Source: Solimonas fluminis (GTDB lineage Bacteria; Pseudomonadota; Gammaproteobacteria; Nevskiales; Nevskiaceae). From it: 64,000 bases of DNA. Positions 54,378 to 64,000 of this stretch are shown piece by piece (positions within the stretch are counted from its first letter, which is position 1; each line of letters opens with the position of its first letter). The notes beneath the pieces were generated by a model that ran no database searches, was not told the origin of the DNA, and saw only the letters and a program-made list of their open reading frames with translations. The DNA is taken from the NCBI RefSeq assembly GCF_002930645.1, contig NZ_PSNW01000006.1:124001-188000 (forward strand), in the 5' to 3' direction. The position numbers and the translations under genes are program-made.

Positions 54378-57086
54378 TCAGGCTCCCTTGGCGACGGTGG
54401 CGGCGCTGCCGGCCTTGAGGGGCGGGACGCCGGCCAGGCCCACGGGCAGGCCCAGCACGCCGGCCGGCAGGTCCGGGCGGACGCGGGCGGGCAGGCTGAA
54501 GGTCTGGCCGTCGAGCGTGATGCTGATGCGCTCGGCGTGGTTCACGCCCAGGCGCGCGGCGTCGCCGACGCTGAGGGCGGCATAGCTGGCCGGGATGCGC
54601 TGCTGGATCGGGGCCGCCAGCGACGACAGCTCCTCGCTGCCGAAATGCTGGTACAGCGGCTCCACGCGCAGGGCGCCGTTGGGCTTGAGGGCCGCGGGCA
54701 CCGCCGAGTAGTAGGCGGGGCGCGAGGCGGCGGCCTTCACCAGGTGCACGCCGGGGTCGCCGCCGCGCAGCGCGCCGCCGACCTCGGCCTGGAACTTGTT
54801 CCAGGCCTGCGGGCTGTTCCAGCCCGGCGCCCAGGCGAAAGGCAGCAGCTCCGGCGGGCGGTCGACGCCGGAGGCGCCGTTGACGCCTTCCATCGAGAAG
54901 GCCAGGGCGGAGTCGGCGTCCTGCGTGGAGCGCGGCTCGTGCACGAAGATGTTGGCGCGGGCTGCGGTGCGGCCGGACTGGCGCTGCGGCGCGCGCGCGA
55001 TCTTCATGCCCTTGATGCGGAAGCTGGCATTGGGGGCGGCGGCGGCGATGCCCTTGAGCGCGGGCAGGGCGGCCTCGGCCTGGGCCAGGACCTCGTCCAG
55101 GTTCTCCCGGGCCGCATCGCCGTTCTGGAGGCGGTCGAGCCAGCGCCAGGATTCGGCGACGGCGACCGAGCGGTCGTAGTAGGCGGGGTCGAAGTTCTGG
55201 AAGTAGCGCTGGGCGCGGCCTTCGTAGTTGATCAGCGTGCCGTCACCCTCGGCGAAGCTTGCCGCCGGCAGCAGGGCCTGGGCGCGCTGCGCGGTGCGGG
55301 TGTCCTGGTGATCCAGCACGATCAGCGTGGAGCGGGCCAGGGCGGCGTCGACCTGGGCGGCCGGCAGGCGCGCATAGAGGTCATTCTCCACCACCACCAG
55401 CACGCTGGGCTGGGCGGCCGCGCGGGCCAGCGCGGCTTCCAGGTCCACGGCCTCGAACAGGGCCAGGCCGATGCTGTTGGACTCGGGCACCGCCAGGCAG
55501 ATTTCGGCGGCCGGGTGGCTGGCCTGCAGGGCCCAGGCGATGTTGGCGGCGGCCTGGATCACGGCGGCATCGCCGCAGCCGGTGCCGGAGATCACCAGCG
55601 GCCGCTTGGCGGCCTTGAGCGCGGCGGCGATGCGCTGCGCCAGCTCGGCGGTCTTCGTGTCGAGACCTTCGACCGCCGGGCTGGACGCATCCAGCGCGTG
55701 GGCGATGGCATAGCCCAGGCGGGCCAGGTCCGGCGCGGCCGCGCGGTGCGTGGCCGCGGCGATGTCATCGAAGCGGGTGGCCGCCGGGGTGGCGACGAAT
55801 ACCGGGTTCAGCAGGCGCTGCGCGATGTCCTTGGCCGAAGCGGCCTGCCAGTCCGGCACCTTCTTCTCGGCGCACATCGTGTCGGCCTTGCCCTTGGCGG
55901 CTTGGCGCAGGGCCAGGGCGATGCGCGGCGCGGTCGCCAGCACGTCCTCGCCCAGCACCAGCACGGCGTCGGCGTCCTCGATCGAGGACGGAGTGGCGCA
56001 CTTGGCCGGCCCCTGGCGCAGCACGTCCAGGCAGAGGCGGGTCAGGGCGGCATCCAGTGCGGTCTGGCCGTTGCTGAAGTGGGCGGTGCCGACCAGCTCG
56101 CGCAGGGCGTAGTTGGATTCGATCGAGGCGCGGGGCGAACCGATGCCCAGCACCGGCTTGCCGGCCTGGAGCTGTTGGCGGATGAAGTCCAGCGTATCGC
56201 CGGCATCCATCGCCTCGCGGCGGCCGTCCTTGCTCACCAGCAGCTGGCGCGGGCGGTCCTTGCGGTTGACGTGGCCGTAGCCGAAGCGGCCGCGGTCGCA
56301 GAGGAAGTAGCCGTTGAGCTCGCCGTGGTAGCGGTTTTCGATGCGGCGCACCTCGCCATAGCGTTCGCCCGGGGAGATGTTGCAGCCCACCGAGCAGCTG
56401 GCGCAGATGCTGGGCGAGAACTGCATGTCCCACTTGCGCGTGTAGCGCTCGGAGTGGGTCTTGTCGGTGAAAACGCCGGTGGGGCAGACCTCGGTGAGGT
56501 TGCCGGAGAACTCGCTCTCCAGCGTGCCGTCCTTCTCGCGGCCGAAGTAGACGTTGGCGGCGGAGCCGTAGACGCCCAGGTCGGTGCCGCCGGCGTAGTC
56601 GTTGTAGAAGCGCACGCAGCGGTAGCAGGAGATGCAGCGGTTCATCTCGTGCGCGATGAACGGGCCCAGCTCCTGGTTGCGGTGGGTGCGCTTGGTGAAG
56701 CGGTACTCGCGGTTGTGATGACCCGTCATCACCGTCATGTCCTGCAGATGACAGTGGCCGCCTTCCTCGCAGACCGGGCAGTCGTGCGGGTGGTTGGTCA
56801 TCAGGAAGGAGATGATGGTCTCGCGGAACTCCTTGGATTCCTCGTCGTCGATCGAGATCCAGGTGTTGTCCGTGGTCGGCGTCATGCAGGACATGACGAT
56901 GCGGCCCTGCTTGTCGTCGCCGTCCTTGTACTGCTTGACGGCGCATTGGCGGCAGGCGCCGACGGAATCCAGCGCCGGGTGCCAGCAGAAGTAGGGAATG
57001 TCCAGGCCCAGCGAGAGGCAGGTCTGCAGCAGGTTCTCGCCGCCCTTGACCTCGTACTGCTTGCCGTCAACGTGAATGATTGCCAT
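54378..57086 (-). CDS. nuoG: NADH-quinone oxidoreductase subunit G
   Basis: Largest peripheral subunit, 902 aa. An N-terminal ferredoxin domain ([17 protein letters not shown]), the His-Cys [4Fe-4S] motif [17 protein letters not shown] and CISCYRC precede a molybdopterin-oxidoreductase-like domain. The N7 cluster ligands are present as C-x2-C-x3-C-x27-C (CASCSVGC to YFLC), which is characteristic of E. coli-type NuoG. The C-terminal half is degenerate and binds no molybdopterin in complex I. It sits 4 bp from nuoF. Confidence 0.96.
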   Translation of the reverse strand: MAIIHVDGKQYEVKGGENLLQTCLSLGLDIPYFCWHPALDSVGACRQCAVKQYKDGDDKQGRIVMSCMTPTTDNTWISIDDEESKEFRETIISFLMTNHPHDCPVCEEGGHCHLQDMTVMTGHHNREYRFTKRTHRNQELGPFIAHEMNRCISCYRCVRFYNDYAGGTDLGVYGSAANVYFGREKDGTLESEFSGNLTEVCPTGVFTDKTHSERYTRKWDMQFSPSICASCSVGCNISPGERYGEVRRIENRYHGELNGYFLCDRGRFGYGHVNRKDRPRQLLVSKDGRREAMDAGDTLDFIRQQLQAGKPVLGIGSPRASIESNYALRELVGTAHFSNGQTALDAALTRLCLDVLRQGPAKCATPSSIEDADAVLVLGEDVLATAPRIALALRQAAKGKADTMCAEKKVPDWQAASAKDIAQRLLNPVFVATPAATRFDDIAAATHRAAAPDLARLGYAIAHALDASSPAVEGLDTKTAELAQRIAAALKAAKRPLVISGTGCGDAAVIQAAANIAWALQASHPAAEICLAVPESNSIGLALFEAVDLEAALARAAAQPSVLVVVENDLYARLPAAQVDAALARSTLIVLDHQDTRTAQRAQALLPAASFAEGDGTLINYEGRAQRYFQNFDPAYYDRSVAVAESWRWLDRLQNGDAARENLDEVLAQAEAALPALKGIAAAAPNASFRIKGMKIARAPQRQSGRTAARANIFVHEPRSTQDADSALAFSMEGVNGASGVDRPPELLPFAWAPGWNSPQAWNKFQAEVGGALRGGDPGVHLVKAAASRPAYYSAVPAALKPNGALRVEPLYQHFGSEELSSLAAPIQQRIPASYAALSVGDAARLGVNHAERISITLDGQTFSLPARVRPDLPAGVLGLPVGLAGVPPLKAGSAATVAKGA

Positions 57087-57089
57087 GAA

Positions 57090-58472
57090 TCAGCTCGCTT
57101 TCTTCTGGGCGAGGTCGCGGTCCGTCGTGATGTCCGGCAGACCCGCGGGAAGGATGCAGACGTCGGGCTTGGCCGAGTCGATGTCGCAGACGATGCCGAT
57201 CTCGAATTCGTCGCGGAAATACTTGATCGCCGACTGCAGCGGCTCCATCGCACCCGGCGCGTGGGCGCAGAAGGTGCGGCCCGGGCCGAGCCAGCGCGTC
57301 ATCTTGGAGAGCTGCTCGATGTCGCCGGTCTTGCCCTGGCCGTTCTCGATGGCGCGCAGGATCTTGACCGTCCAGGGCAGGCCGTCGCGGCAGGGCGTGC
57401 ACCAGCCGCAGGACTCGCGGGCGAAGAACTCTTCCAGGTTGCGCACCGCCGAGACGATGCTCTGGTCCTCGGCCACGACCGTGATCAGGCCGGTGCCCAT
57501 GCGCGAACCGGCGCGGGCGATGGTGTCGAAGTCCATCGGCAGGTCCAGGTGCTCGGGCAGCAGGAAGTCGGTGGACGCGCCGCCCGGCAGCCAGGCCTTG
57601 AGCTTCTTGCCGCCGCGCATGCCGCCGGCATGCACTTCCAGCAGCTCGCGGGCGGTGGTGCCCATCGGCAGCTCCCAGCAGCCCGGCTGGTTGGCCCGGC
57701 CCGAGACGCCGTACATCTTGGTGCCGGCGTCGCTGGTCTTGCCCTGGTTCAGCTCCTTGAACCAGGTGGGGCCGTTGAGCAGGATGTGCGGTACGTTGGA
57801 CAGCGTCTCGACGTTGTTGACGATCGTCGGACGGCCCCAGAGGCCGGCGATCTGCGGGAAGGGCGGCTTGGCGCGCGGGTTGGCGCGGCGTCCTTCCAGC
57901 GAGTTGATCAGCGCGGTTTCCTCGCCGCAGATGTAGCGGCCGGCGCCGGTGTGCACGTAGAGCTCGAAGCTCCAAGGACCGCCGAGGATGTTCTGGCCCA
58001 GCAGGCCCGCGGCGCGGGCCTCGGCGATGGCCTTGTTCAGGCGCTCGGCGGCGACGACGTACTCGCCGCGCAGGAAGATGTAGCCGGTCTGAGCCTGGAT
58101 GGCGTAGGCCGCCACCGCCATGGCTTCCACCAGCTGGTGCGGGGCCTGCTCCATCAGCAGGCGGTCCTTGAAGGTGCCGGGCTCCATCTCGTCGGCATTG
58201 CAGACGAGGTACTTGGCGCCGGCATCCGGCCCCATGGGAATCAGCGACCACTTGATGCCGGTGGGGAAGCCGGCGCCGCCGCGGCCGCGCAGGTTGGCTT
58301 CCTTGACCTTGGCCTGCACGTCCTGCGGCTTGAGGTCCTTGATCGCCTTGCGCAGGGCGGCATAGCCGCCCTCCGCCTCGTGGCCCTTCAGGTCCAGGGG
58401 ACCGGCGGCCGTGTCGATCAGGCGCGTCAGCGGCTTCTGGTAGTTCGGGTCCTTCGCGCTGCGCAGGCTCAC
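57090..58472 (-). CDS. nuoF: NADH-quinone oxidoreductase subunit F
   Basis: NADH dehydrogenase subunit of 460 aa. [13 protein letters not shown] binds FMN and [17 protein letters not shown] also contacts FMN, and [10 protein letters not shown] with a later Cys ([11 protein letters not shown]) holds the N3 [4Fe-4S] cluster. It oxidises NADH in the cytoplasm. It overlaps nuoE by 4 bp. Confidence 0.97.
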   Translation of the reverse strand: MSLRSAKDPNYQKPLTRLIDTAAGPLDLKGHEAEGGYAALRKAIKDLKPQDVQAKVKEANLRGRGGAGFPTGIKWSLIPMGPDAGAKYLVCNADEMEPGTFKDRLLMEQAPHQLVEAMAVAAYAIQAQTGYIFLRGEYVVAAERLNKAIAEARAAGLLGQNILGGPWSFELYVHTGAGRYICGEETALINSLEGRRANPRAKPPFPQIAGLWGRPTIVNNVETLSNVPHILLNGPTWFKELNQGKTSDAGTKMYGVSGRANQPGCWELPMGTTARELLEVHAGGMRGGKKLKAWLPGGASTDFLLPEHLDLPMDFDTIARAGSRMGTGLITVVAEDQSIVSAVRNLEEFFARESCGWCTPCRDGLPWTVKILRAIENGQGKTGDIEQLSKMTRWLGPGRTFCAHAPGAMEPLQSAIKYFRDEFEIGIVCDIDSAKPDVCILPAGLPDITTDRDLAQKKAS

Positions 58473-58984
58473 TGATAACCCCCCAGGATCGCGGCGACGT
58501 CCTTGGGCTCCACCGGCCCGTGCAGGTCGTCGTCGATCATCATCGTGGCGCCGCGGTCGCAGGCGCCCAGGCAGCAGATCGGCAGCAGCGTATAGCGGCC
58601 GTCCTTGGTGGTCTGGCCATAGCGGATGCCGAGCTGCTTCTCCAGCTCGTCGCGCAGCTCGTCGTAGCCGGTGAGATGGCAGGAGATGCTGTCGCAGACC
58701 TTGATCACGTGGCGGCCCACCGGGCGGCGGAAGATCAGGCTGTAGAAGGTGGCCACGCCCTCGAGGTCGGCGGCGCTGATGCCGATGGCGGCGGCGATCA
58801 CCGGGATCGCGTCGTCCGGCACCCAGCCGCGGTGCTTCTGCACCGCCTTGAGCGCGTCGATGCTGGCCGCGCGGCCGTCGGGGTAGTGGGTCAGGGCGTG
58901 CTCGATCTCGTGGCGCTCCTCGTCGCTGAGGACGAAGGAGGGCTTGTTGAGGTCGGCGAGTTTGACGACTTTATCTGTCGACAT
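58469..58984 (-). CDS. nuoE: NADH-quinone oxidoreductase subunit E
   Basis: Subunit of 171 aa with a thioredoxin-like [2Fe-2S] domain: CDSISC and CCLGAC supply the N1a cluster ligands. It pairs with NuoF. Its start lies 14 bp inside the nuoCD 3' end, so the two genes are translationally coupled. Confidence 0.95.
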   Translation of the reverse strand: MSTDKVVKLADLNKPSFVLSDEERHEIEHALTHYPDGRAASIDALKAVQKHRGWVPDDAIPVIAAAIGISAADLEGVATFYSLIFRRPVGRHVIKVCDSISCHLTGYDELRDELEKQLGIRYGQTTKDGRYTLLPICCLGACDRGATMMIDDDLHGPVEPKDVAAILGGYQ

Positions 58985-60752
58985 CGGCCATCACGAAGTC
59001 AATGCTGGCGATATAGGCGATCAGGTCGGGCACCATCTGCCCGTTGATCGCCGCCGGAATCTGCTGCAGGTGCGCGAAGCTCGGCGTGCGGATGCGCGTG
59101 CGGTAGCTCATCGTGCTCGCGTCGCTGGTGAGGTAGTAGCTGTTGATGCCCTTGGTCGCCTCGATCAGCTGGCTGGTCTCGCCGGCCGGCATCACCGGCC
59201 CCCAGGACACGTCGAGGAAGTGCGTGATCAGCGTTTCGATGTCGCGCAGCGTGCGCTCCTTCGGCGGCGGGCAGGTCAGCGGGTGATCCGCCTTGTACGG
59301 GCCGGAAGGCATGTTGTTGAGGCACTGCTCGATGATGCGCAGCGACTGGCGGATCTCTTCTTCGCGCGCCAGGGTGCGGTCGTAGCAGTCGCCCTTGTGG
59401 AACACCGGCACCTCGAAGTCGAAGTTCTCGTAGCCGGAGTAGGGGCGGACCTTGCGCAGGTCGTAGTTGCAGCCGGTGGCGCGCAGGCCGGGGCCGGTGA
59501 CGCCCCATTCCAGCGCGCAGGCGGTGTCGTAGGCGGCCACGTCGCGCGAACGCGACTTGAAGATGGCGTTCTCGACCGCGGCCTTCTTGTACTCGTCGAG
59601 GCGCTTGGGCATCCAGTCCAGGAACTCGCGGACCTTCTTGTCCCAGCCCTGCGGCAGGTCATGCGCCACGCCGCCGATGCGAAACCAGGCCGGGTGCATG
59701 CGGAAGCCGGTCACCGCCTCGATCACGTCGTAGGCCTTCTGGCGGTCCACGAACATGAAGAACACCGGCGACATGGCGCCGACGTCCTGGGCGTAGGTGC
59801 CGTAGAACAGCAGGTGCGAGGTGATGCGGAAGAACTCCGCCATCATCACGCGGATGGTCTGGACGCGCTCCGGCACCTTGATGCCGGCGAGCTTTTCCAG
59901 CGCCAGCACGTAGGGCAGGTTGTTCATCACGCCGCCGAGGTAGTCGATGCGGTCGGTGTACGGGATGTAGCTGTGCCAGGACTGGCGCTCGCCCATCTTC
60001 TCGGCGCCGCGGTGGTGGTAGCCGATGTCCGGCACGCAATCCACGACTTCCTCGCCGTCGAGCTGCAGCACCACGCGGAAGGCGCCATGCGCCGCCGGGT
60101 GGTTGGGGCCGAAGTTGAGGTACATGAAGTCGTGGTCGGCGGTGCCACGCTTCATGCCCCAATCCTCGGGGACGAAGCGCAGCGCCTCCTGCTCCATGTC
60201 CTGCTTCAGGGAGTCCAGGTAGAAGGGATCGAACTCGGTGGCGCGCGCCGGGTAGTCCTTGCGCAGCGGGTGGCCGGTCCAGGTCGGCGGCAGCAGGATG
60301 CGCCGCAGTCCCGGATGGCCCTCGAAGACGATGCCGAACATGTCCCAGGCCTCACGCTCGTACCAGTTGGCGTTGAGGTAGACATTGGTGATGGTCGGCA
60401 GGGAGGGGCTCTCGCCCTGCAGCGCCACCTTCAGGCGCACGTCACCCTTGCCGCGGGTGGCGATGTCGCGGTCGATCGACAGCAGGTGGTAGATCACCGT
60501 GAAGTCGGCTGCCGGCAGGCCGTGGCGGTGCTTGCGCAGCCGCTCGTCCATCGCCGTCAGGTCGTACAGCATCTTGTAGGGCTTGGGCGCCTCGTTCTTG
60601 AGGTAGCGCAGCACCTCGTGCAGGCGGTTGGCGGGCAACCACAGGGTGGGCACCTGGTCGACCGTGGCCTGCAGCGTGAAGAGGTTCTCGCCGAAGCGCG
60701 CGTACAGTTCGCGGACGACTTCGGGCAGGGCGGGGGCTCCGTCGGCGGCCAT
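58971..60752 (-). CDS. nuoCD: NADH-quinone oxidoreductase fused subunit C/D
   Basis: Fusion of NuoC and NuoD in one 593-aa chain, as in E. coli and other Gammaproteobacteria. NuoC part (about 1-190): [24 protein letters not shown]. NuoD part (about 200-593): [35 protein letters not shown], and the C-terminal [13 protein letters not shown] of the quinone-binding core. I start at ATG 60752; a frame open further upstream runs through the 263-bp repeat element and has no NuoC-like sequence. GGGA precedes the ATG, and the ribosome-binding site lies within the right inverted-repeat arm of that element. Confidence 0.95.
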   Translation of the reverse strand: MAADGAPALPEVVRELYARFGENLFTLQATVDQVPTLWLPANRLHEVLRYLKNEAPKPYKMLYDLTAMDERLRKHRHGLPAADFTVIYHLLSIDRDIATRGKGDVRLKVALQGESPSLPTITNVYLNANWYEREAWDMFGIVFEGHPGLRRILLPPTWTGHPLRKDYPARATEFDPFYLDSLKQDMEQEALRFVPEDWGMKRGTADHDFMYLNFGPNHPAAHGAFRVVLQLDGEEVVDCVPDIGYHHRGAEKMGERQSWHSYIPYTDRIDYLGGVMNNLPYVLALEKLAGIKVPERVQTIRVMMAEFFRITSHLLFYGTYAQDVGAMSPVFFMFVDRQKAYDVIEAVTGFRMHPAWFRIGGVAHDLPQGWDKKVREFLDWMPKRLDEYKKAAVENAIFKSRSRDVAAYDTACALEWGVTGPGLRATGCNYDLRKVRPYSGYENFDFEVPVFHKGDCYDRTLAREEEIRQSLRIIEQCLNNMPSGPYKADHPLTCPPPKERTLRDIETLITHFLDVSWGPVMPAGETSQLIEATKGINSYYLTSDASTMSYRTRIRTPSFAHLQQIPAAINGQMVPDLIAYIASIDFVMADVDR

Positions 60753-60755
60753 TAG

Positions 60756-61018
60756 AGCTTTCCCATGAGCAATACGCGCACGCGACGGAGGTCGTTTTGG
60801 CGTTCCGCTAACCCTATCGACCCGCGGTGTACACGAGTACATAAGGGGCGATACGGGCCGCGGGGCGCGAAAACGGCCCCGTCCCTCCGGGTTGCGCCGG
60901 AAATCGCGCCATGCTGCGCCGGCCACTGCTTATTTGGAACCACCAAACCGCGCATCGACCGACTTGCCGGGCGCGATTTCTGGCAGCAACGCGTGTGCGT
61001 ATTGCTCATGGGGAGGCT
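60756..61018. repeat. 263-bp element with 29-bp terminal inverted repeats in the nuo operon
   Basis: The stretch between nuoB and nuoCD starts and ends with near-perfect inverted repeats, 60756-60784 and 60990-61018 (AGCTTTCCCATGAGCAATAC against its complement, 3 mismatches in 29 positions). Inside is a second inverted repeat, GAAATCGCGCC (60900-60910) and its complement (60970-60980). Other nuo genes of this operon are spaced by at most a few dozen bases, so this is an exception. It could be a MITE-like insertion or a structured RNA; I see no gene or transposase in it. The right arm carries the nuoCD ribosome-binding site. Confidence 0.75.
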
Positions 61019-61020
61019 CT

Positions 61021-61683
61021 CTACACCGAGTCCGGCGTGCGGAGGATGGTCTGCGCGCGGCGCTCCTCGGCCTTGAGGTCGCGCTGCGACGGCATCTTGG
61101 CCTTGTAGATGCCCTGGTCGCCCACGACCCAGGACAGCGGGCGCTGCTCCTTGCCGATGGAGTCCTGCAGCATCATCAGGCCCTGCAGGAAGGCCTCGGG
61201 GCGGGGCGGGCAGCCCGGCACGTAGAGGTCCACCGGCAGGAACTTGTCCACGCCCTGCACCACGGAATAGATGTCGTACATGCCGCCGGAGTTGGCGCAG
61301 GAGCCCATGCTGATGACCCACTTGGGCTCCAGCAACTGCTCGTACAGGCGCTGGACCACCGGCGCCATCTTGATGAAGCAGGTGCCGGCGATGACCATGA
61401 GGTCCGCCTGGCGCGGCGAGGCGCGGATGACCTCGGCGCCGAAGCGGGCCAGGTCATGGGTCGGCGTGAAGGCCGTGGCCATTTCCACGTAGCAGCAGGA
61501 CAGGCCGAAGTTGTACGGCCAGATCGAGTGCTTGCGGCCCCACTGGACCAGGTCCGAGAGCTTGGCCGTCAGCACGTTGCGGCGGACCTGCTCCTCGGTG
61601 AACGTCTCTTCCGCCGGCTTGGCGAAGGGCGACACGCCGGTCGGACGGTTCGGGTCGATTCGGGTAAGGGTGTATTGAGGCAT
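61021..61683 (-). CDS. nuoB: NADH-quinone oxidoreductase subunit B
   Basis: Subunit of 220 aa that carries cluster N2, the last [4Fe-4S] before quinone. Ligands: [10 protein letters not shown] (two adjacent Cys), [11 protein letters not shown] and [14 protein letters not shown]. The C-terminal extension after [10 protein letters not shown] is longer than in E. coli. Transcribed with nuoA 34 bp upstream. Confidence 0.96.
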   Translation of the reverse strand: MPQYTLTRIDPNRPTGVSPFAKPAEETFTEEQVRRNVLTAKLSDLVQWGRKHSIWPYNFGLSCCYVEMATAFTPTHDLARFGAEVIRASPRQADLMVIAGTCFIKMAPVVQRLYEQLLEPKWVISMGSCANSGGMYDIYSVVQGVDKFLPVDLYVPGCPPRPEAFLQGLMMLQDSIGKEQRPLSWVVGDQGIYKAKMPSQRDLKAEERRAQTILRTPDSV

Positions 61684-61717
61684 GGGGGCTGGCTCGCGCT
61701 TGCCGGGGGAGGGCCGA

Positions 61718-62143
61718 TCAGGTCTGCTTTTCTTCGCGCTGGCGGCGCGCCTTGCGCGCCTGCGGCGACCAGTCGAGGGCGCCGACGCGGACGAGGTAGA
61801 CCAGGCTGGCGCCCAGGATGGAGATGAAGATGAAGGCCTCGATGAAGCCCATCCAGCCGGCTTCCCGCAGCGACACGGCCCAGGCGTAGAGGAACAGGGC
61901 CTCCACGTCGAAGATCACGAAGAACACGGCCACCAGGTAGAACTTGGCGGAGAGGCGCAGCTTTTCGGGGGAGCCGGACACCACGCCCGACTCGAAGGGT
62001 TCGTTGCGGGCGCGGGCGGCGGAACGGCCGCCGAGCAGCCAGGAGAGGACCAGCATCAGGGCACAGAGGCCGAACACGCCGACGATGTAGAGGGCGGTAC
62101 CCCAGAACTCGGGCGATTCCGGAACACTGGCGAAATCGGTCAT
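61718..62143 (-). CDS. nuoA: NADH-quinone oxidoreductase subunit A
   Basis: First gene of the operon, 141 aa with three TM helices. [42 protein letters not shown] is the NuoA signature with the Asp-Glu of the TM helix. ATG at 62143 gives the usual short N-terminus; the open frame extends further upstream only through the promoter region. Confidence 0.95.
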   Translation of the reverse strand: MTDFASVPESPEFWGTALYIVGVFGLCALMLVLSWLLGGRSAARARNEPFESGVVSGSPEKLRLSAKFYLVAVFFVIFDVEALFLYAWAVSLREAGWMGFIEAFIFISILGASLVYLVRVGALDWSPQARKARRQREEKQT

Positions 62144-62278
62144 TCGTGGCCTCGTACGGTCGCTCGTCTGTCTTGTCGTGGGCAGGGCACCATGGGCGGC
62201 CGCAACGGACATGCCTGAAGTCCGGGCGACGTGGCTAAAACTTCCCCAGGGGTGGCGGCCTGCATGCCGTCCGAACGG

Positions 62279-62284
62279 ATTATA
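62279..62284 (-). promoter_or_regulatory. Candidate -10 box of the nuo operon promoter
   Basis: On the minus strand a perfect TATAAT (preceded by TC) lies 136 bp before the nuoA start, between the fpr terminator and nuoA. No good -35 TTGACA sits at 16-18 bp, so the promoter may need an activator. An AT-rich GACAAAAAATTC stretch lies farther upstream. Confidence 0.5.
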
Positions 62285-62344
62285 GACCGGCGAGGTGGCA
62301 AAGCGCTGAATTTTTTGTCGGAAGTTGCAGGGGTGTTGACAGCA

Positions 62345-62368
62345 GAAGGCCCGCATGTGCGGGCCTTC
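62345..62368 (-). terminator. Terminator hairpin downstream of fpr
   Basis: Ten-bp perfect stem GAAGGCCCGC / GCGGGCCTTC, ATGT loop, 32 bp past the fpr stop codon on the minus strand. It separates fpr from the nuo promoter. No T-run follows on the minus strand (CTGCTGTC), so the call rests on the stem and position. Confidence 0.6.
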
Positions 62369-62399
62369 GGTGTGCAACTCCGGTGTACAGCCGTGACGC

Positions 62400-63173
62400 T
62401 TACTTCTCCACGAAGGCGCGCTCGATGACGTAGTCGCCCGGGGTGCCGATGTGCGGGGAGATCTGGAAGCCGCGGCTGTCGAGGATCTCGCAGGAGTCCT
62501 TCAGCATCTGCGGGCTGCCGCAGATCATCACGCGGTCGGTCACCGGGTTCAGGTCCGGCAGGCCGATGTCGGCGGCCAGCTTGCCGCTGCGGATCACGTC
62601 GGTCAGGCGGCCCTGGTTGCGGAAGGGCTCGCGGGTGACCAGCGGGTAGTAGATCAGCTTGTCACGCACCAGCTCGCCCAGGATCTCGTCCTGGGGCAGG
62701 CCTTCCAGGTAGTCCTTGTAGGCCAGGTCGTTGACATTGCGCACGCCATGGATCAGCACGATCTTCTCGAAGCGCTCGTAGGCCTCGGGGTCCTTGACCA
62801 GGCACATGAAGGGGGCCAGTCCGGTGCCGGTGCTGAAGTAGTACAGGTTCTTGCCCGGGTTCAGGTCGTCCAGCACCAGGGTGCCGGTCGGCTTGGTGCT
62901 GACCAGCAGCTCGTCGCCTTCCTTCAGGTGCTGCAGCCGCGAGGTCAGGGGGCCGTTCTGCACCTTGATGCTGAAGAACTCGAGATGTTCCTCGTAGTTG
63001 GCGCTGGCGATGGAATAGGCGCGCATCAGCGGGCGGCCGTTGACCTCCAGGCCAATCATGACGAACTGGCCGTTGCGGAAGCGCAGGCCCGGACCGCGGG
63101 TCGTCTTGAAACTGAACAGCGAGTCGTTCCAGTGGTGAACGCTCAGGACACGCTCGGGGGCGAACTTGGCCAT
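62400..63173 (-). CDS. fpr: Ferredoxin-NADP reductase
   Basis: FAD-containing reductase of 257 aa. RAYSIAS binds [13 protein letters not shown] binds the nicotinamide nucleotide and the chain ends VIERAFVEK, a C-terminus typical of bacterial Fpr with an exposed residue over the FAD. It moves electrons between NADPH and ferredoxin or flavodoxin and helps in redox-stress response. It might serve as the reductase for Rieske or P450 oxygenases in the window, but nothing in the sequence links them. It precedes nuoA on the same strand. Confidence 0.93.
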   Translation of the reverse strand: MAKFAPERVLSVHHWNDSLFSFKTTRGPGLRFRNGQFVMIGLEVNGRPLMRAYSIASANYEEHLEFFSIKVQNGPLTSRLQHLKEGDELLVSTKPTGTLVLDDLNPGKNLYYFSTGTGLAPFMCLVKDPEAYERFEKIVLIHGVRNVNDLAYKDYLEGLPQDEILGELVRDKLIYYPLVTREPFRNQGRLTDVIRSGKLAADIGLPDLNPVTDRVMICGSPQMLKDSCEILDSRGFQISPHIGTPGDYVIERAFVEK

Positions 63174-63346
63174 TTCAATCCATGGTGCAGTGCAAAATGG
63201 GGCGCAATCTTAAGACAAAATCCTGCCGGCGGTGGCGGCCCGGCTTCCAATCGTCTGAAAAAAGTGCGTCCGGGAATAAAAAACCGGGCGGAATTGTCAG
63301 GTTAAGCTTGATGCGGCGCCTCACCCGCAGGGACTACCGCCGGTAT

Positions 63347-63673
63347 TTATGGCCGCTGCCAGCCGGCCGCGATGATGGCCATGCCCGCCAGGGCGATCCC
63401 GGCGCCGGCCCAGTCCCAGGGGCTCAGCCGCACCCCGTCCACCAGCCGCAGCCAGACCAGGGCGGTGGCCACGTAGACCCCGCCATAGGCGGCGTAGACC
63501 CGGCCGCTGGCGGCGGGGTGCAGGGTCAGCAGCCAGACGAAGAGAGCCAGGCTGGCCGCCGCGGGCAGCAGCAGCCAGGCGGACCGGCCCTGGCGCAGCC
63601 AGAGCCAGGGCAGGTAGCAGCCGATGATCTCGGCCAGGGCGGTGGCGAAGAACAGCAGGGTGGTCTTGAGCAT
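63347..63673 (-). CDS. YnfA/UPF0060-family small membrane protein
   Basis: Four-TM protein of 108 aa. [21 protein letters not shown] and [42 protein letters not shown] match the UPF0060 family; E. coli YnfA is related to SMR transporters. It may export a small cationic compound; the substrate is unknown. Monocistronic by appearance. Confidence 0.88.
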   Translation of the reverse strand: MLKTTLLFFATALAEIIGCYLPWLWLRQGRSAWLLLPAAASLALFVWLLTLHPAASGRVYAAYGGVYVATALVWLRLVDGVRLSPWDWAGAGIALAGMAIIAAGWQRP

Positions 63674-63805
63674 GGTCTGGCCATGCTAGAGCAGTTCGAG
63701 GGTGAAACGCGGGCCCTTGCCAGGATGAAGGGCAGTGAACGGCGCCTCTTCATCGGCTGGTGATCTTGGGGCCTCAGACTGCCGCTTTTCCGAGGGGAGT
63801 CCCCG

Positions 63806-64000
63806 ATGATGCGGCGTCGCAGGTTCCTGCAGGGTCTGGGTGGCTTGTCCGGGGCGGCCCTGTTGCCGGGCTGCGGTAGCAGCGATCCGGTGGAGGACGC
63901 GGCGGGCAAGGTCCGCTTCGATCATGGCGTGGCCAGCGGCGACCCGCTGCAGGACCGGGTGATCCTGTGGACCCGTGTGACGCCGGAGCGCGATGGACCG
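63806..64000 (+). CDS. phoD: PhoD-type alkaline phosphatase, N-terminal part (cut by window edge)
   Basis: Only the first 65 codons are in the window. [13 protein letters not shown] is a twin-arginine signal, followed by LLPGC (possible lipobox) and [23 protein letters not shown], the opening block of PhoD phosphatases/phosphodiesterases, where the Asp and Asn of the active site follow later. A GAGGGGAG box precedes two adjacent ATG codons. Expected role: release of phosphate from organic esters in the periplasm or outside the cell. The rest lies past the edge. Confidence 0.85.
   Translation, partial: MMRRRRFLQGLGGLSGAALLPGCGSSDPVEDAAGKVRFDHGVASGDPLQDRVILWTRVTPERDGP

Noticed and set aside
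54297-58475. A very long plus-strand open frame opposite nuoG/nuoF
   Set aside because: It mirrors the codons of well-supported nuo genes on the other strand, is low in complexity and has no start signal; high GC creates such shadows.
60752-60926. Upstream extension of nuoCD
   Set aside because: The added residues run through the inverted-repeat element and do not resemble NuoC; the ATG at 60752 gives the normal N-terminus.
60765-61076. Small plus-strand open frame starting at ATGAGCAATAC in the nuo repeat element
   Set aside because: The start is inside the inverted repeat and the frame runs antisense into nuoB; no family resemblance.

Overview
The window comes from a high-GC chromosome of a Gammaproteobacterium. 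It has an E. coli-type complex I operon with fused nuoCD and a NuoG that keeps the N7 cysteines, plus DarP, a VIERAFVEK-ending Fpr, a YnfA-type protein and ferrochelatase. Together with steroid-type oxygenases, DUF1302/DUF1329 proteins and TonB receptors, this suggests a steroid- or hydrocarbon-degrading Nevskiales/Solimonadaceae-like bacterium. That placement is inference; no rRNA gene lies in the window.

Region 1 (1-7.7 kb): a PqqU/YncD-type TonB receptor with a small secreted protein, then a plus-strand cluster of a Rieske non-heme iron oxygenase, a carboxymuconolactone-decarboxylase-like protein and a membrane protein that matches plant cycloeucalenol cycloisomerase (CPI1). A TetR regulator, a cytochrome P450 and a small rubredoxin follow.

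Region 2 (7.9-18.5 kb): DarP, a lipoprotein alpha/beta hydrolase, a lipoprotein with nine BIG2-like domains, an SDR, a DUF4157/secretin-N pair, and a TonB receptor with a tandem HmuY-type haem-binding lipoprotein behind Fur-like sites.

Region 3 (18.5-34.3 kb), the catabolic core: SDR + flavin reductase-MarR fusion + VOC protein on the minus strand; VOC protein, DUF1302 outer-membrane protein and DUF1329 protein on the plus strand; a hotdog thioesterase; an NTF2-fold protein overlapping a 3beta-HSD-like extended SDR; a GH5 endoglycoceramidase-like lipoprotein; a KshA-like Rieske oxygenase; a TeiR-like LuxR regulator divergent from a second DUF1329 protein; and an aldehyde dehydrogenase. A shared 18-bp motif (ACATTG-N6-NAATGT) lies upstream of both the region 1 Rieske/CPI1 operon and the LuxR/DUF1329 pair, so one regulator may control both.

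Region 4 (34.5-47 kb): a two-receiver response regulator and its histidine kinase, a CBS protein, an NTF2-fold protein, an alpha/beta hydrolase-TetR pair, a 2OG-Fe dioxygenase, a cupredoxin-like anchored protein, a large M19-dipeptidase-like lipoprotein, ferrochelatase and an APC amino-acid permease.

Region 5 (47-64 kb): the complete nuoA-N operon on the minus strand, broken between nuoB and nuoC by a 263-bp segment bounded by 29-bp inverted repeats. It is preceded by fpr, a YnfA-type protein and the start of a PhoD-type phosphatase cut by the window edge.
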